64,000 nucleotides of DNA, taken from assembly GCF_900104475.1 (NCBI RefSeq), contig NZ_FNJR01000012.1:124001-188000 (forward strand), written 5' to 3'. How positions within the stretch are numbered: position 1 is the stretch's first letter; each line of letters starts with the position of its first letter. This DNA is from Actinopolyspora xinjiangensis. GTDB lineage: Bacteria; Actinomycetota; Actinomycetes; Mycobacteriales; Pseudonocardiaceae. Positions 55,558 to 64,000 of the stretch are shown here, one piece after another. Position numbers and translations under genes: made by a program. A model generated the notes under the pieces. The model saw nothing but the letters and a program-made list of their open reading frames with translations, was not told where the DNA came from and ran no database searches.

Positions 55558-58356
55558 GTGGCTGACAGCCGTATCGAAACCACGGAGACGAGTGCCGGGC
55601 CCGCGACCCCGGCGGAACGCCATGCGGCGCACCGGGAACGGGGTGCGCATCCGAGGTTGCGGGCCTTCACCATGGATCTGTCCTTCGAGCTGGACCCGTT
55701 CCAGCGAACCGCCTGCCAGGCGCTCGAGGACGGGCACGGAGTGCTCGTCTGCGCACCCACCGGTGCGGGCAAGACCGTGGTCGGGGAGTTCGCGGTGAAT
55801 CTCGCCCTGGCCGGTGGGCGCAAGTGCTTCTACACTACGCCGATCAAGGCGTTGTCCAACCAGAAGTACACCGATCTGTGTGAGCGCTACGGTGCCGGTT
55901 CGGTGGGGTTGCTCACGGGTGACACCTCCATCAACGGCAACGCCCAGGTGGTCGTGATGACCACCGAGGTGCTGCGCAACATGCTCTACGCCGGTTCGAG
56001 CAGCCTGGACGCGCTCGGCTACGTCGTCATGGACGAGGTGCACTATCTGGCCGACCGATTCCGCGGTGCGGTCTGGGAGGAAGTGATCCTGCACCTGCCG
56101 CAGCACGTGCAGGTGGCCAGCCTCTCGGCGACGGTGAGCAACGCCGAGGAGTTCGGCGAGTGGCTGGTGGAGGTGCGTGGCGACACCACGGTGGTCGTCG
56201 ACGAGCACCGCCCGGTGCCGCTGTGGCAGCACATGCTGGTGGGCAACCGCATGTTCGACCTCTTCGGCGGCGAGGACGAGAACCGCGAGCTGAAGATCAA
56301 TCCCGACCTGTTGCGGCACACCCGGGAGCTGGGACGTACCAGGGAGCCACCCGGTCGGGTACGTCGTGGCCGGGACGGCAAGCGCCGGGTGCAGAACCGG
56401 GGTGGGAAGTTCTTCCAGCCCTCGCGGGTGGACGTGCTCAACCAGCTCGACGAGGCCGAACTGCTCCCCGCCATCGTGTTCATCTTCAGCCGAGCGGGGT
56501 GTGACGCGGCCGTCGGCCAGTGCGTGCGTTCCGGGCTCCGGCTCACCTCCGAGGAGGAACTGGACGAGATCCGCTCGGTGATCGAGGAGTACACCAGCAC
56601 GCTGCCCGAGGCGGACCTGGAGGTCCTCGGATACTGGGAGTGGCGGGAGGCTCTCGAGCGAGGGGTGGCGGCCCACCACGCCGGGCTGCTCCCCGCCTTC
56701 AAGGAGACCGTCGAGGAGCTCTTCGTCCGGGGGCTGGTCAAGGCGGTGTTCGCCACCGAGACGTTGGCGCTGGGCATCAACATGCCCGCTCGCACCGTGG
56801 TCCTGGAGAAGCTGGTGAAGTTCAACGGGGAGTCGCATGTCGACCTCACTCCCGGTGAGTACACCCAGCTCACGGGACGTGCCGGTCGTCGGGGGATCGA
56901 CGTGGACGGTCACGCGGTCGTGGTCTGGCAGTCGGGTATGGATCCCAAGCAGGTGGCGGGCCTGGCCTCGACGCGTACCTATCCGTTGCGTTCCTCCTTC
57001 CGACCCGGCTACAACATGGCGGTCAACCTGGTCGGCAGGCTCGGCACCGACGCGGCGCGTGAGCTGCTCGAACAGTCGTTCGCGCAGTTCCAGGCCGATC
57101 GTTCCGTGGTGGGCCAGTCCAGGCGGGTGGAACGCAACACCGCCGCGCTCGACGGTTACGCGGAGGCCATGCGGTGCGACCAGGGGGACTTCGCCGAGTA
57201 CTTCGACCTGCGCCGCCGCATCTCCGACAGGGAGAAGGAACTCGCCAAGCAGAACAAGGCGGCGCGTCGCGCCGAGGCGGCCAAGTCGCTCGAGAAGCTG
57301 CGCAAGGGTGACGTGATCACTATCCCCGCCGGCAAGCGCTCGGGGTTGGCCGTGGTCGTCGATCCGGGCCTGGATCCCATGGGCGAACCACGCCCGCTGG
57401 TGGTCACCGAGGACCGTTGGTCCGGCCGGGTCTCGGTCGCGGACTTCACCGACCCCGTCGAACCCCAGGACAGGATCAAACTGCCCAAGTACGTCGACGT
57501 CCGCTCCCCGAAGTCACGGCGCCAACTCGCGAACACGCTCCGGGAGAGCGACGCCGTCCCGGCCGGGAAACGACGCGGCAGGAAGGGTTCCTCCGCCGGG
57601 GAGGACCAGGAGCTGGCCAGCCTGCGCAGGGCGATGCGGGCCCACCCCTGCCACGGCTGTGACGAGCGCGAGAACCACGCCAGGTGGGCCGAGCGCCACG
57701 ATCGGTTGCGTCGGGAGACCGAGCAGATCAGGCAGAAGGTGGCTGCCACCACGAACTCGTTGGTGCGCTCCTTCGATCGGATCACCGCGTTGCTGGGGGA
57801 GCGGCACTACCTGGATCCGCACAGCCCGGACGAGCCGGTCACCGACCACGGCAACCGGCTGGCACGCCTCTACAGCGAGTCCGACCTGTTGCTGGCGGAG
57901 TGCCTGCGGGTGGGCAAGTGGCGTGCGCTGCAACCGGCCCAGCTGGCGGCGGTGGTCTCCTCCCTGGTCTACGAGTCCAGGGGGGACGCGCCCCTGGTAC
58001 CGGAGGTTCCGCCGGGGGCCGTCTCCGAAGCGCTCTCGGCCACCTGGGAGCTCTGGGCGGAGCTGGAGGAGGACGAGCGCAGGCACAAGCTGGACCGCAC
58101 CCGGGAACCCGACGCGGGCTTCGCCTGGCCGGTCTACCGCTGGGCCAGGGGGGACTCGTTGGAGAAGGTACTCACCGCCTCCGCCTCGGCGGGCCACGAG
58201 CTCTCCGCGGGTGACTTCGTGCGCTGGTGCAGGCAGGTGGTCGACCTGTTGGACCAGATCCGCGAGGTTCTCGGCAGGCAGGATCCGGTCGGTTCGACGG
58301 CGAGCAAGGCGATCAACGGTATCCGGCGTGGTGTGGTGGCCGCCGGGTCGGTCTGA
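55558..58356 (+). CDS. helY: Ski2/Mtr4-type DExH-box RNA helicase (HelY)
   Basis: The 932-residue helicase has Walker A ICAPTGAGKTVVGEFA (about residues 63-78), DEVH motif II in YVVMDEVHYLADRFRGA, SAT in LSATVSN, and motif VI QLTGRAGRRGIDVDG. These are the superfamily 2 Ski2-like features, with a KOW/arch-like insertion and helical C-terminal domain. It unwinds RNA, and is linked to ribosome or RNA quality control. GTG start; TATGAA 12 bases upstream is a possible -10 box. It occupies the same spot as Rv2092c after tatC. Confidence 0.95.
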   Translation: MADSRIETTETSAGPATPAERHAAHRERGAHPRLRAFTMDLSFELDPFQRTACQALEDGHGVLVCAPTGAGKTVVGEFAVNLALAGGRKCFYTTPIKALSNQKYTDLCERYGAGSVGLLTGDTSINGNAQVVVMTTEVLRNMLYAGSSSLDALGYVVMDEVHYLADRFRGAVWEEVILHLPQHVQVASLSATVSNAEEFGEWLVEVRGDTTVVVDEHRPVPLWQHMLVGNRMFDLFGGEDENRELKINPDLLRHTRELGRTREPPGRVRRGRDGKRRVQNRGGKFFQPSRVDVLNQLDEAELLPAIVFIFSRAGCDAAVGQCVRSGLRLTSEEELDEIRSVIEEYTSTLPEADLEVLGYWEWREALERGVAAHHAGLLPAFKETVEELFVRGLVKAVFATETLALGINMPARTVVLEKLVKFNGESHVDLTPGEYTQLTGRAGRRGIDVDGHAVVVWQSGMDPKQVAGLASTRTYPLRSSFRPGYNMAVNLVGRLGTDAARELLEQSFAQFQADRSVVGQSRRVERNTAALDGYAEAMRCDQGDFAEYFDLRRRISDREKELAKQNKAARRAEAAKSLEKLRKGDVITIPAGKRSGLAVVVDPGLDPMGEPRPLVVTEDRWSGRVSVADFTDPVEPQDRIKLPKYVDVRSPKSRRQLANTLRESDAVPAGKRRGRKGSSAGEDQELASLRRAMRAHPCHGCDERENHARWAERHDRLRRETEQIRQKVAATTNSLVRSFDRITALLGERHYLDPHSPDEPVTDHGNRLARLYSESDLLLAECLRVGKWRALQPAQLAAVVSSLVYESRGDAPLVPEVPPGAVSEALSATWELWAELEEDERRHKLDRTREPDAGFAWPVYRWARGDSLEKVLTASASAGHELSAGDFVRWCRQVVDLLDQIREVLGRQDPVGSTASKAINGIRRGVVAAGSV

Positions 58357-58412
58357 CCTCGGGAGCGTAAGACTCGGCGAGTTCGGTTCTCCGGGGGTGT
58401 AGTGCGGCGGTG

Positions 58413-58440
58413 GCCCCGCCACGTCTCGTTCCGGCGGGGC
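58413..58440 (+). terminator. GC hairpin after helY
   Basis: GCCCCGCC (58413-58420) and GGCGGGGC (58433-58440) pair perfectly with a 12-base loop, 57 bases past the helY stop. There is no U tract. It may terminate the pafB-helY transcript. Confidence 0.5.
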
Positions 58441-58591
58441 TGATGTCGGCTCCTCTCGTGGGGAGCTCGGTACGTCGGGCCGGGCCGTGCCGTCCGATGC
58501 CCACCTCCGATCGTTCTCGCCGATTGTGGTTGGATCGGGCCTCGGCGTCGGCCGAGCCGACCCGAGCTGATCTTCCCGTCGAAAGGCGCAC

Positions 58592-59098
58592 ATGAGCAAC
58601 CCCCACGGCTCGTTACCGTCCTGGCAGTCGGACGAACGGCAGTGGTACGGGAACCGGAGTTCCCACGGTGTCGGTTTCGAATGGTGGGGATCGGGGTCGT
58701 ACCCGGCGGGAAACGGCCCTGATCATCCGGGGGGCCTGGCTCCGGGCGGCGGGCCGGTCGAGGGCGACTCCGGGCGTCCTCGCCGCCGGTTGTGGCCCTG
58801 GCTGCTCCCCTCGGTGCTGCTGCCCGCGGTGCTGGTGGGGGCGTTCCTGGGGTTCGTGACACCCGGCTGGTTCTACCGCACGGTGCTGGAGGCCGACTCG
58901 GTGCAGCAGGGGGTGCGCCAGGTCGCGCGTGATTCCTACGGCGTGGACGGAATCGAGTCGGTCGACTGCCCGGAGGGCGAGCCGGTACGTGTCGGACACA
59001 GTTTCACCTGTGTGCTGCGGGTGGGAGGAGTCGGCAAGGAGGTCCGAGTCGTGGTGCGGAACGAGGACGGGACCTACGCGGTCGACAGACCGCGGTGA
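58592..59098 (+). CDS. DUF4333 domain membrane protein
   Basis: The 168-residue protein has a Gly/Pro/Ser-rich cytosolic N-terminus (about 1-65), one membrane helix (LWPWLLPSVLLPAVLVGAFLGFV, about 69-91) and an outer DUF4333 domain with two cysteines (VDCPEGEPVRVGHSFTCVLRV) that may form a disulphide. It corresponds to Rv2091c, next to helY. ATG follows CGAAAGG. Its stop overlaps the frame of the acetyltransferase. Function is unknown. Confidence 0.85.
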   Translation: MSNPHGSLPSWQSDERQWYGNRSSHGVGFEWWGSGSYPAGNGPDHPGGLAPGGGPVEGDSGRPRRRLWPWLLPSVLLPAVLVGAFLGFVTPGWFYRTVLEADSVQQGVRQVARDSYGVDGIESVDCPEGEPVRVGHSFTCVLRVGGVGKEVRVVVRNEDGTYAVDRPR

Positions 59099-59238
59099 CC
59101 CCTGATTCCGGGAACGGGGCCGAAGACCCGGTGGAACCGCTCGGGTGCCCGCCCCGCTCCTTCGGCGCTCCGAGTGGACCGTGCCACGGGGGCGTTAAAT
59201 CGTTCGACCGCGTGGAGTACGGGCGGCATCATGAACAC

Positions 59239-60453
59239 GTGATCGAGCACGACGTCCGACCGTTGGTGGAGTCCGAGTACCGAGCCGCGCACGACCTGTT
59301 CCGAGCCGCGTTGCACATGCCCGCCGCGACGGATTCGGCCTGGCGGCGCATGGCGCCCTCTTACGAGTCCGGCCGTGTCTGGGGTGACCACATCGACGGT
59401 GCGCTGGCCGGGACCGCGATGGCGTTTCCGAGTTCGGTGGTGGTGCCGGGAGGCGCTGAGCTGCCCGCCGCGGCCGTGACCGCCGTGGGGGTCCGGGCGG
59501 ATCGGACCCGCAGGGGTGTGCTGACCCACCTCATGCGCGTCCAGTTGAACGAGGCGTGGCAGGACGGTGAGGCCATCGCCATGCTGCACGCCTCGGAAAC
59601 CCCCATCTACGGGCGTTTCGGCTACGGTGTCGCCACCAGGGCGCGAACGGTGCGCCTGGAGAAGGCGAGTGCGAAACTTCGCGAGGACGCTCCCGGTGGT
59701 GGTGAGGTGCGCCTGGTCGATCCCGAAAGCGCGCGGGAACTGCTGCCCGGTATCTACCGGGGGATGCCGTCCCGGGCGGGCATGATCTCCCGCCCCTCGG
59801 CCTGGTGGGAAACGCGGCTGCGTCGGGACGACCCGAGCGGGGAGCCCATCGTGATCGCCGTGCACCGCGACGAGTCCGGTGACGACGACGGGTTCGCGAT
59901 CTGGATGGTGCACAGCAACGACCACAGGTTCGGCGACGGTCGCGCCACCCTGCGGTTGCTGGACATGTGCGCTGCGAATTCGGCGGCCCGCTGCGAGTTG
60001 TGGCGGTTCCTGCTCGGCATCGATCTGATCGACGAGATCGTGGCGATCGAACGGCCGCTCGACGAGCCGCTGGAGTGGTGGTTGACCGACAGCCGGCAGT
60101 GCCGCGTCCGGGACGTCTACGACGATCTGTGGGTGCGTCCGGTGGACGTCCCCGCCGCGTTGCGCGGACGCGACTACGGTGGTTCCGATGCTGTCGTGCT
60201 CGAGGTGCGCGACACCACGCTGCCGCACAACGAGGGTCGCTACCTGGTGGGCCCTGACGGGGTCGAGCGCGTGGAACGGGAAGCGCAGCTGAGCCTCGAC
60301 GTCGCGCGGCTCACCCCGTTGCTGTTCGGCGAAGTCGCTTCGTCCACGCTGGCCGACGCGAACCTGCTCGCGGTCCACGACCCGGAGGCGCTGCCGGTGG
60401 CCGACGCGCTGTTCGCCACCGGTCGCGACTCCTGGTGCGGCACCCACTTCTGA
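59239..60453 (+). CDS. Eis-like GNAT acetyltransferase
   Basis: The 404-residue protein has the three-part Eis layout: two GNAT domains and a sterol-carrier-like C-terminal region. The start VRPLVESEYRAAHDLFRAALHMP and the acetyl-CoA loop AVGVRADRTRRGVLTHLM are typical; the general acid tyrosine is in IYGRFGYGVATRART (about residue 121), and the chain ends CGTHF, whose C-terminal carboxylate is the proposed base in Eis. Eis enzymes acetylate amines of aminoglycosides and other substrates. GTG 59239 gives the usual length; the frame reads through from 59095. Confidence 0.85.
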   Translation: MIEHDVRPLVESEYRAAHDLFRAALHMPAATDSAWRRMAPSYESGRVWGDHIDGALAGTAMAFPSSVVVPGGAELPAAAVTAVGVRADRTRRGVLTHLMRVQLNEAWQDGEAIAMLHASETPIYGRFGYGVATRARTVRLEKASAKLREDAPGGGEVRLVDPESARELLPGIYRGMPSRAGMISRPSAWWETRLRRDDPSGEPIVIAVHRDESGDDDGFAIWMVHSNDHRFGDGRATLRLLDMCAANSAARCELWRFLLGIDLIDEIVAIERPLDEPLEWWLTDSRQCRVRDVYDDLWVRPVDVPAALRGRDYGGSDAVVLEVRDTTLPHNEGRYLVGPDGVERVEREAQLSLDVARLTPLLFGEVASSTLADANLLAVHDPEALPVADALFATGRDSWCGTHF

Positions 60454-60532
60454 TTTCCGGGAGCTCGCCGGGCCCGCGTGCTCGGGTGCTCTGCTCGGGA
60501 TGGAGCGGTGCGCCCCGCCGTCCCGGGCGAGC

Positions 60533-61495
60533 TCAGCCCGCCAACGCGGCGAGCAGCCGGTCCACCGGGCTGCCGAGGCCCCATTCCCGCTGCAACTCGC
60601 GGACCCGCTCGATGTCCAATGCGGTAACCGGTTTCGCGTCGGTGGGCAGGCTGTGGGTCACCGGGGAGTCGGTCACCGTGTTGACCACTGTCGGTGCGGC
60701 GTCGAGGTACTCGGCGGCCTCCAACAGCCTCTCCCGGTTGCGGTTGGTCAGCCCGGGAGCCCCTGCCTCGGCCGCCGCGCGCAGTTCGGCCAGCGATCCG
60801 AACCGGGTGATCAGTTTGGCCGCCGTCTTCTCCCCTATCCCGGCCACCCCGGGCAGTCCGTCGGAGGGGTCGCCCCGCAGCACGGCCATCTCGGCGTAGG
60901 CGCGGCCGGTGTCCTCGATGGGCAGCTCGTAGCGCTGCGCCAGCTCTGCCGGGCCGTAGTCCTGTGCCTTGGCCAGTCCGCCACCGATGTAGACGACCCG
61001 GGAGGTGGTGGGGGAGTCCCGTACCAGTTGGAACAGGTCGCGGTCGCCGGTGATCACCTCTACCGGATCGGTGTCCTCCCGTGTCACCAGCGTCGCGATG
61101 ACGTCGTCGGCTTCGTGACCCTCGGCCTCGGCGGTGTCGATGCCCAGGGCGGCCAGCAGTTCCAGGATCACCGGAATCTGTGGTTCCAGCGTGTCGGGAA
61201 CCGCCTCCTCCACTGTCCCGGTGTCCGTTGTTCCGGGATCCGAAGTGGGCTCGGCCACCCGGTGCGCCTTGTACGAGGGCAGCGCGCGTACCCGGAACTC
61301 GGGGCGCCAGTCGTTGTCCAGGCAGGCCACCAGGCGGTGCGGTCCGCGTTCGGTGAGCAGTTTCGCGAGCATGTCGCAGAACCCGCGTACCGCGTTCACC
61401 GGCGTTCCGTCCGGGGAGGTCAGTGACTCCGGCAACGCGTAGTAGGAGCGGAACCAGATTCCGGCCGAGTCGAGCAGCATCACCGATGATTTCAC
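60533..61495 (-). CDS. 5'-3' exonuclease (PolA N-terminal-like)
   Basis: The 320-residue protein is a stand-alone FEN/PolA-type nuclease, Rv2090-like. Acidic metal ligands are in SSVMLLDSAGIWFRSYYALP, VACLDNDWRPEFR, EAEGHEADDVIATLV, VITGDRDLFQLV and LRGDPSDGLPGVAGIGEKTA, the last being the helix-hairpin-helix. It removes 5' flaps and RNA primers. GTG 61495 starts just before the first conserved strand; the open frame extends further without family sequence. It converges with the acetyltransferase gene. Confidence 0.92.
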   Translation of the reverse strand: MKSSVMLLDSAGIWFRSYYALPESLTSPDGTPVNAVRGFCDMLAKLLTERGPHRLVACLDNDWRPEFRVRALPSYKAHRVAEPTSDPGTTDTGTVEEAVPDTLEPQIPVILELLAALGIDTAEAEGHEADDVIATLVTREDTDPVEVITGDRDLFQLVRDSPTTSRVVYIGGGLAKAQDYGPAELAQRYELPIEDTGRAYAEMAVLRGDPSDGLPGVAGIGEKTAAKLITRFGSLAELRAAAEAGAPGLTNRNRERLLEAAEYLDAAPTVVNTVTDSPVTHSLPTDAKPVTALDIERVRELQREWGLGSPVDRLLAALAG

Positions 61496-61691
61496 GCCGC
61501 TCAGCGTGTCACGTCGCCGGTCCGGCACGCCCTCTGGCGGGTGGCTCGGACCGGTGTGGCGGTTCTCGTCCCGTCCGGGGCGAAATCGGCCACGGCCACC
61601 ACGGGGCGGGTGTGCCGTTTCTCGTGGCGTGGCGGGGTGGTCTTGGTCCGAACCGCACACGCGTTCCGCTTCGCCGTGCAACCCTCCACGG

Positions 61692-62198
61692 GTGGATCAT
61701 GAAAAACGTTCGAACGTGGGTTTTCCACCCCCATCGAGGAAAGTACTGGCCGGGACGGCGGTCGCGGTGCTGACCACACCGGCCTGTTTCGCACTGCTGG
61801 GGTTGGTCAGTACCGGATACCTCGACTGGCCGGACAGGATGCGGGAAGTGGCCGAGGGGGTGACGGTGATCGCCGAGGTTTCGGCGCCCGTGGTGCTGTT
61901 CCCCGGCCTTCCGCTCGCCCTGCTGACGGAACGGATCTGCGCGCGAGCACGGCTTCCGCTGACGCTGCTGGCCTTCGCACTGGCGGGTGTGGTGGCGGGA
62001 TTCGTCGCTTCGTTCCTGATCCTCTACGATCCCCTCTTCTACTCCCTCGCCGTTTTCGTCGTCCCCTTCGCGGTGCTCAGCGCGGTACTCGGAAGGGCGT
62101 TCGCCGGTCCGGTGGCTCGCAGGCCCGGGTTGTGCTGGGTTCTCGTGTTGATCGTCGCCGCTGTGTCGGTCCTGGCCGTGCTCGGATCGTCGAGCTGA
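61692..62198 (+). CDS. Four-TM hypothetical membrane protein
   Basis: The ~168-residue protein has about four hydrophobic helices (AVAVLTTPACFALLGLVSTG, VIAEVSAPVVLFPGLPLALL, LTLLAFALAGVVAGFVASFL and LCWVLVLIVAAVSVLAVLG). The GTG at 61692 and a GTG at 61716 are both possible starts, and no ribosome site is clear. No family was recognised. The gene is between the divergent exonuclease and the ArsR-like regulator. Confidence 0.5.
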   Translation: MDHEKRSNVGFPPPSRKVLAGTAVAVLTTPACFALLGLVSTGYLDWPDRMREVAEGVTVIAEVSAPVVLFPGLPLALLTERICARARLPLTLLAFALAGVVAGFVASFLILYDPLFYSLAVFVVPFAVLSAVLGRAFAGPVARRPGLCWVLVLIVAAVSVLAVLGSSS

Positions 62199-62256
62199 CC
62201 GCCCCCCGGACAGGCGGGTCCGCGCCCCGCTTCCGGAACTCCGGAACAACGCGATT

Positions 62257-62288
62257 CACCAAGGGAACTTGGCAGAGTTCCCTTGGTG
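62257..62288. promoter_or_regulatory. Operator palindrome of the ArsR-like regulator
   Basis: CACCAAGGGAACT (62257-62269) and AGTTCCCTTGGTG (62276-62288) are perfect reverse complements with a six-base spacer. The 13-base arms cover the -35 box and the region up to the -10, so a bound repressor would block transcription. Confidence 0.75.
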
Positions 62289-62297
62289 GTTTAGGTT
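62269..62297 (+). promoter_or_regulatory. Promoter of the ArsR-like regulator and MFS gene
   Basis: TTGGCA (62269-62274), 17 bases, TAGGTT (62292-62297): the spacing is ideal. Predicted start at about 62304, next to the GTG at 62305, gives a leaderless mRNA. The -35 lies inside the operator. Confidence 0.7.
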
Positions 62298-62304
62298 TCG
62301 GCGG

Positions 62305-62871
62305 GTGACCGAACGGGACAGCTACGAACTCGACGCGGCGAGCCTGCGCGCCCTGGCTCACCCGTTGCGCATCCGGATCCTCGGCGAGCTGCGCGCGAGT
62401 GGCCCGGCCACGGCCACGCAGCTGGCCGAGCGGTTCGAGCAACGCTCGGGGACCACCAGCTGGCACCTGCGGCAGCTCGCCGAGCACGGTTTCGTCGAGC
62501 AGGACACCGAACGCGGCAACCGCCGGGAACGCTGGTGGCGGGCGATGCACTCGGAGACAGCGCTTCGTCCGGAGAGTTTCAGCGCCGACGCCGAACTCGG
62601 CCCGACGCTGAGTACCCTGCTGCACGAGGTGGCCGCCAACCACCACCGCGAACTCACCCGGTTCCTGGCCACGCTGCCGGAGTGGTCCGGTGAGTGGGTC
62701 GAGGCCTCGGAACTGTCGGACTGGGTGCTGTCCCTCTCGCACACCGAACTGGCCGAGTTCACGGCCGAAGCGGGCAGGCTCGTGGAGCGCTACCGCCGCG
62801 CTCCCGCTCCCGGTGACGAAACGGTGCTGGTGCAGCTGCGGGCGTTCCCGCGAGGGGAGCGGCGGGAATGA
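62305..62871 (+). CDS. ArsR-like winged-helix regulator
   Basis: The 188-residue protein has an ArsR-type/HTH_20 winged helix: SLRALAHPLRIRILGELRASGPATATQLAERFEQRSGTTSWHLRQLAEHGFVEQDTERGNRRERWWRA (about residues 11-80), followed by a helical C-terminal domain. It has no obvious metal cysteine site, so it more likely senses an organic ligand. Its start is leaderless and its stop overlaps the transporter start (ATGA), so it almost certainly controls itself and the MFS gene through the palindrome upstream. Confidence 0.88.
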   Translation: MTERDSYELDAASLRALAHPLRIRILGELRASGPATATQLAERFEQRSGTTSWHLRQLAEHGFVEQDTERGNRRERWWRAMHSETALRPESFSADAELGPTLSTLLHEVAANHHRELTRFLATLPEWSGEWVEASELSDWVLSLSHTELAEFTAEAGRLVERYRRAPAPGDETVLVQLRAFPRGERRE

Positions 62872-64000
62872 ACCGGTTACGGCTGCTGACCCTGTGGTTG
62901 TCGACCGGCACCGTCAGCACCGCCAGCGCGGCCGGATTCGTGGCGATCCCGTGGTTCGTGCTCCTGACCACCGCGAGCGCGGCGAACGTGGGCATGGTCA
63001 CCGCGGCGGAACTCGCGGGGATGCTGCTGACCGCCGCGCTCGGTGGGCCGCTGATCGACCGAGCCGGACCTGCACGAACCGCCCCGCTGGCCGATCTGGG
63101 CGCCGCGCTGTGCGTCGGCGCGATACCGCTGGCGCAGGCCACCACCGGGCTCGAACTCTGGTCGCTGATGTTGCTGGCCGGTGCGTTCGGAGCGTTCCGC
63201 GAGCCCGGCCAGACAGCCCGCCGGGTCGCCGTCCCTGAACTGGTCACCAGGGCGGGGGTGCCCATGGAACGCGGTGCGGGAGGTATGGACGCCGCACTCC
63301 GCGCGGGCCACCTGTCCGGGGCACCGCTGGCCGGTGGTGCGCTGGCGCTGTTCGACCCTTCGGGAGTGCTCTGGATCAGCACCGCGACGATGCTGCTCTC
63401 CGCGTCGCTCGCGGCCTGCGCCTGCCACGGGGTGACCGTCTCAAGGTTCAGGGAACCCGAAGGGTTCTCGCGCCGGTACGCGGCGGGACTCGATTACCTT
63501 CGTCGTGACCGGCTGATCGCCGGGATCATGGTGCTGCTGTTGCTGACGAACACCCTTGACCTGGCGTTCACGGGTGTCTTCCTTCCCATCTACTCGGCTC
63601 GGGTCCTGCACGACTCCGTGGCACTCGGTGTGCTGGTCGGCGCGCTGGGCGGGGCCGCGCTGGCGGGGAATCTGCTGTTCACCTGGCTCGGTGCTCGGAT
63701 GCGGCGTCGAAGAGCCCTGTTCGTGTTCGCCTTCGCGTTCGGGCCGGTACCGCCGCATCTCGCGCTTGCCGGAGGCGCCGGATTCGCGGTGTTGCTCGGC
63801 GTGGTGGTGGGGGGCGGACTGCTCGCCGGGATGATCAACCCGATCCTGGCCGCCGTGACCTACGAACGGGTACCGGCCGAACTGCGCGGTCGGGTGCTGA
63901 GCCTGACGACCCTCGTCGCACAGGGCGGCACCCCGCTGGGAGTGCTGTTCGGCGGGTTGGCGGTGGACTCCCTCGGGCTGCGTGCCACGTTGAGCTGCAC
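62868..64000 (+). CDS. MFS transporter, partial (3' end beyond window)
   Basis: At least 377 residues are encoded before the window ends. The protein has about ten hydrophobic helices and MFS motifs, including GGPLIDRAGPARTAPLAD (motif A region, about residues 59-76) and LGARMRRRRALFVF between later helices. It resembles the actinobacterial drug-efflux-like group of ~400-residue antiporters. ATG overlaps the regulator's stop by four bases. The substrate is unknown; the regulator next door would sense it. Confidence 0.88.
   Translation, partial: MNRLRLLTLWLSTGTVSTASAAGFVAIPWFVLLTTASAANVGMVTAAELAGMLLTAALGGPLIDRAGPARTAPLADLGAALCVGAIPLAQATTGLELWSLMLLAGAFGAFREPGQTARRVAVPELVTRAGVPMERGAGGMDAALRAGHLSGAPLAGGALALFDPSGVLWISTATMLLSASLAACACHGVTVSRFREPEGFSRRYAAGLDYLRRDRLIAGIMVLLLLTNTLDLAFTGVFLPIYSARVLHDSVALGVLVGALGGAALAGNLLFTWLGARMRRRRALFVFAFAFGPVPPHLALAGGAGFAVLLGVVVGGGLLAGMINPILAAVTYERVPAELRGRVLSLTTLVAQGGTPLGVLFGGLAVDSLGLRATLSC

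Overview
This window is chromosomal DNA from a high-G+C actinobacterium. Evidence: roughly 70 percent G+C with strong third-position G/C bias, frequent GTG/TTG starts, many TAGGNT-type -10 boxes a few bases from the start codon, and a complete Pup-proteasome system, mycothiol gene mshC, a conservon and pafBC-tatAC-helY. The gene content fits the Pseudonocardiales/Actinopolyspora/Saccharopolyspora area, but no rRNA or other decisive marker is present, so the genus is an inference. Much of the order matches, in pieces, the M. tuberculosis Rv2090-Rv2134c segment. No tRNA, rRNA, CRISPR array, IS element or prophage gene was seen.

Layout. 1-8.6 kb: truncated lycopene-cyclase-like gene, dGTPase, actinobacterial VLRF1 protein, ABC-F ATPase, small HTH protein and enoyl-CoA hydratase (the last three match Rv1473-Rv1473A-Rv1472), a SIS protein and an Imm1-like immunity protein with no toxin beside it. 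8.6-16.7 kb: D-aminopeptidase (M55) divergent from a four-gene family-5 peptide ABC importer, a kinase-like protein with a broken P-loop, and an LD-carboxypeptidase; together these suggest import and trimming of murein peptides. 17-21 kb: DUF3090 protein, SCO1664-family protein, MBL hydrolase and mshC (mycothiol). 21.5-25.5 kb: a conservon (histidine-kinase-like ATPase, roadblock, DUF742, small GTPase) followed by a styrene-monooxygenase-like flavoprotein. 25.7-33.4 kb: PAC2 protein, HAD phosphatase, hisE (without hisG), VOC protein, thioesterase, RecB-like nuclease, site-2 protease, trmI. 33.4-36 kb: three related proline/glutamine-rich, single-TM proteins, the middle one frameshifted twice.

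36.5-58.4 kb is the protein-turnover core: mpa (ARC ATPase), then an inserted redox/regulator block (aldo/keto reductase, XRE-cupin regulator, FAD oxidoreductase, methyltransferase, TetR regulator, SDR, NUDIX), then dop, pup, prcB, prcA, pafA, an amidase, pafB, pafC, a small membrane protein, tatA, tatC and helY. Dop deamidates Pup-GGQ, PafA ligates it to substrates, and Mpa feeds them to PrcBA. PafB and PafC are the WYL transcriptional activator pair of the DNA-damage response. 58.6-64 kb: DUF4333 protein, Eis-like acetyltransferase, 5'-3' exonuclease, a membrane protein, and an ArsR-like regulator with a perfect operator palindrome over its promoter, translationally coupled to an MFS transporter cut by the window end.

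Non-coding signals include two convincing intrinsic terminators (after the ABC-F gene and after mpa), operator-like palindromes at four divergent or autoregulated promoters, a 54-56 bp intergenic repeat found twice, and a possible leaderless 27-codon upstream ORF coupled to the HAD gene. All functional calls rest on reading motifs and context; no database search was run.
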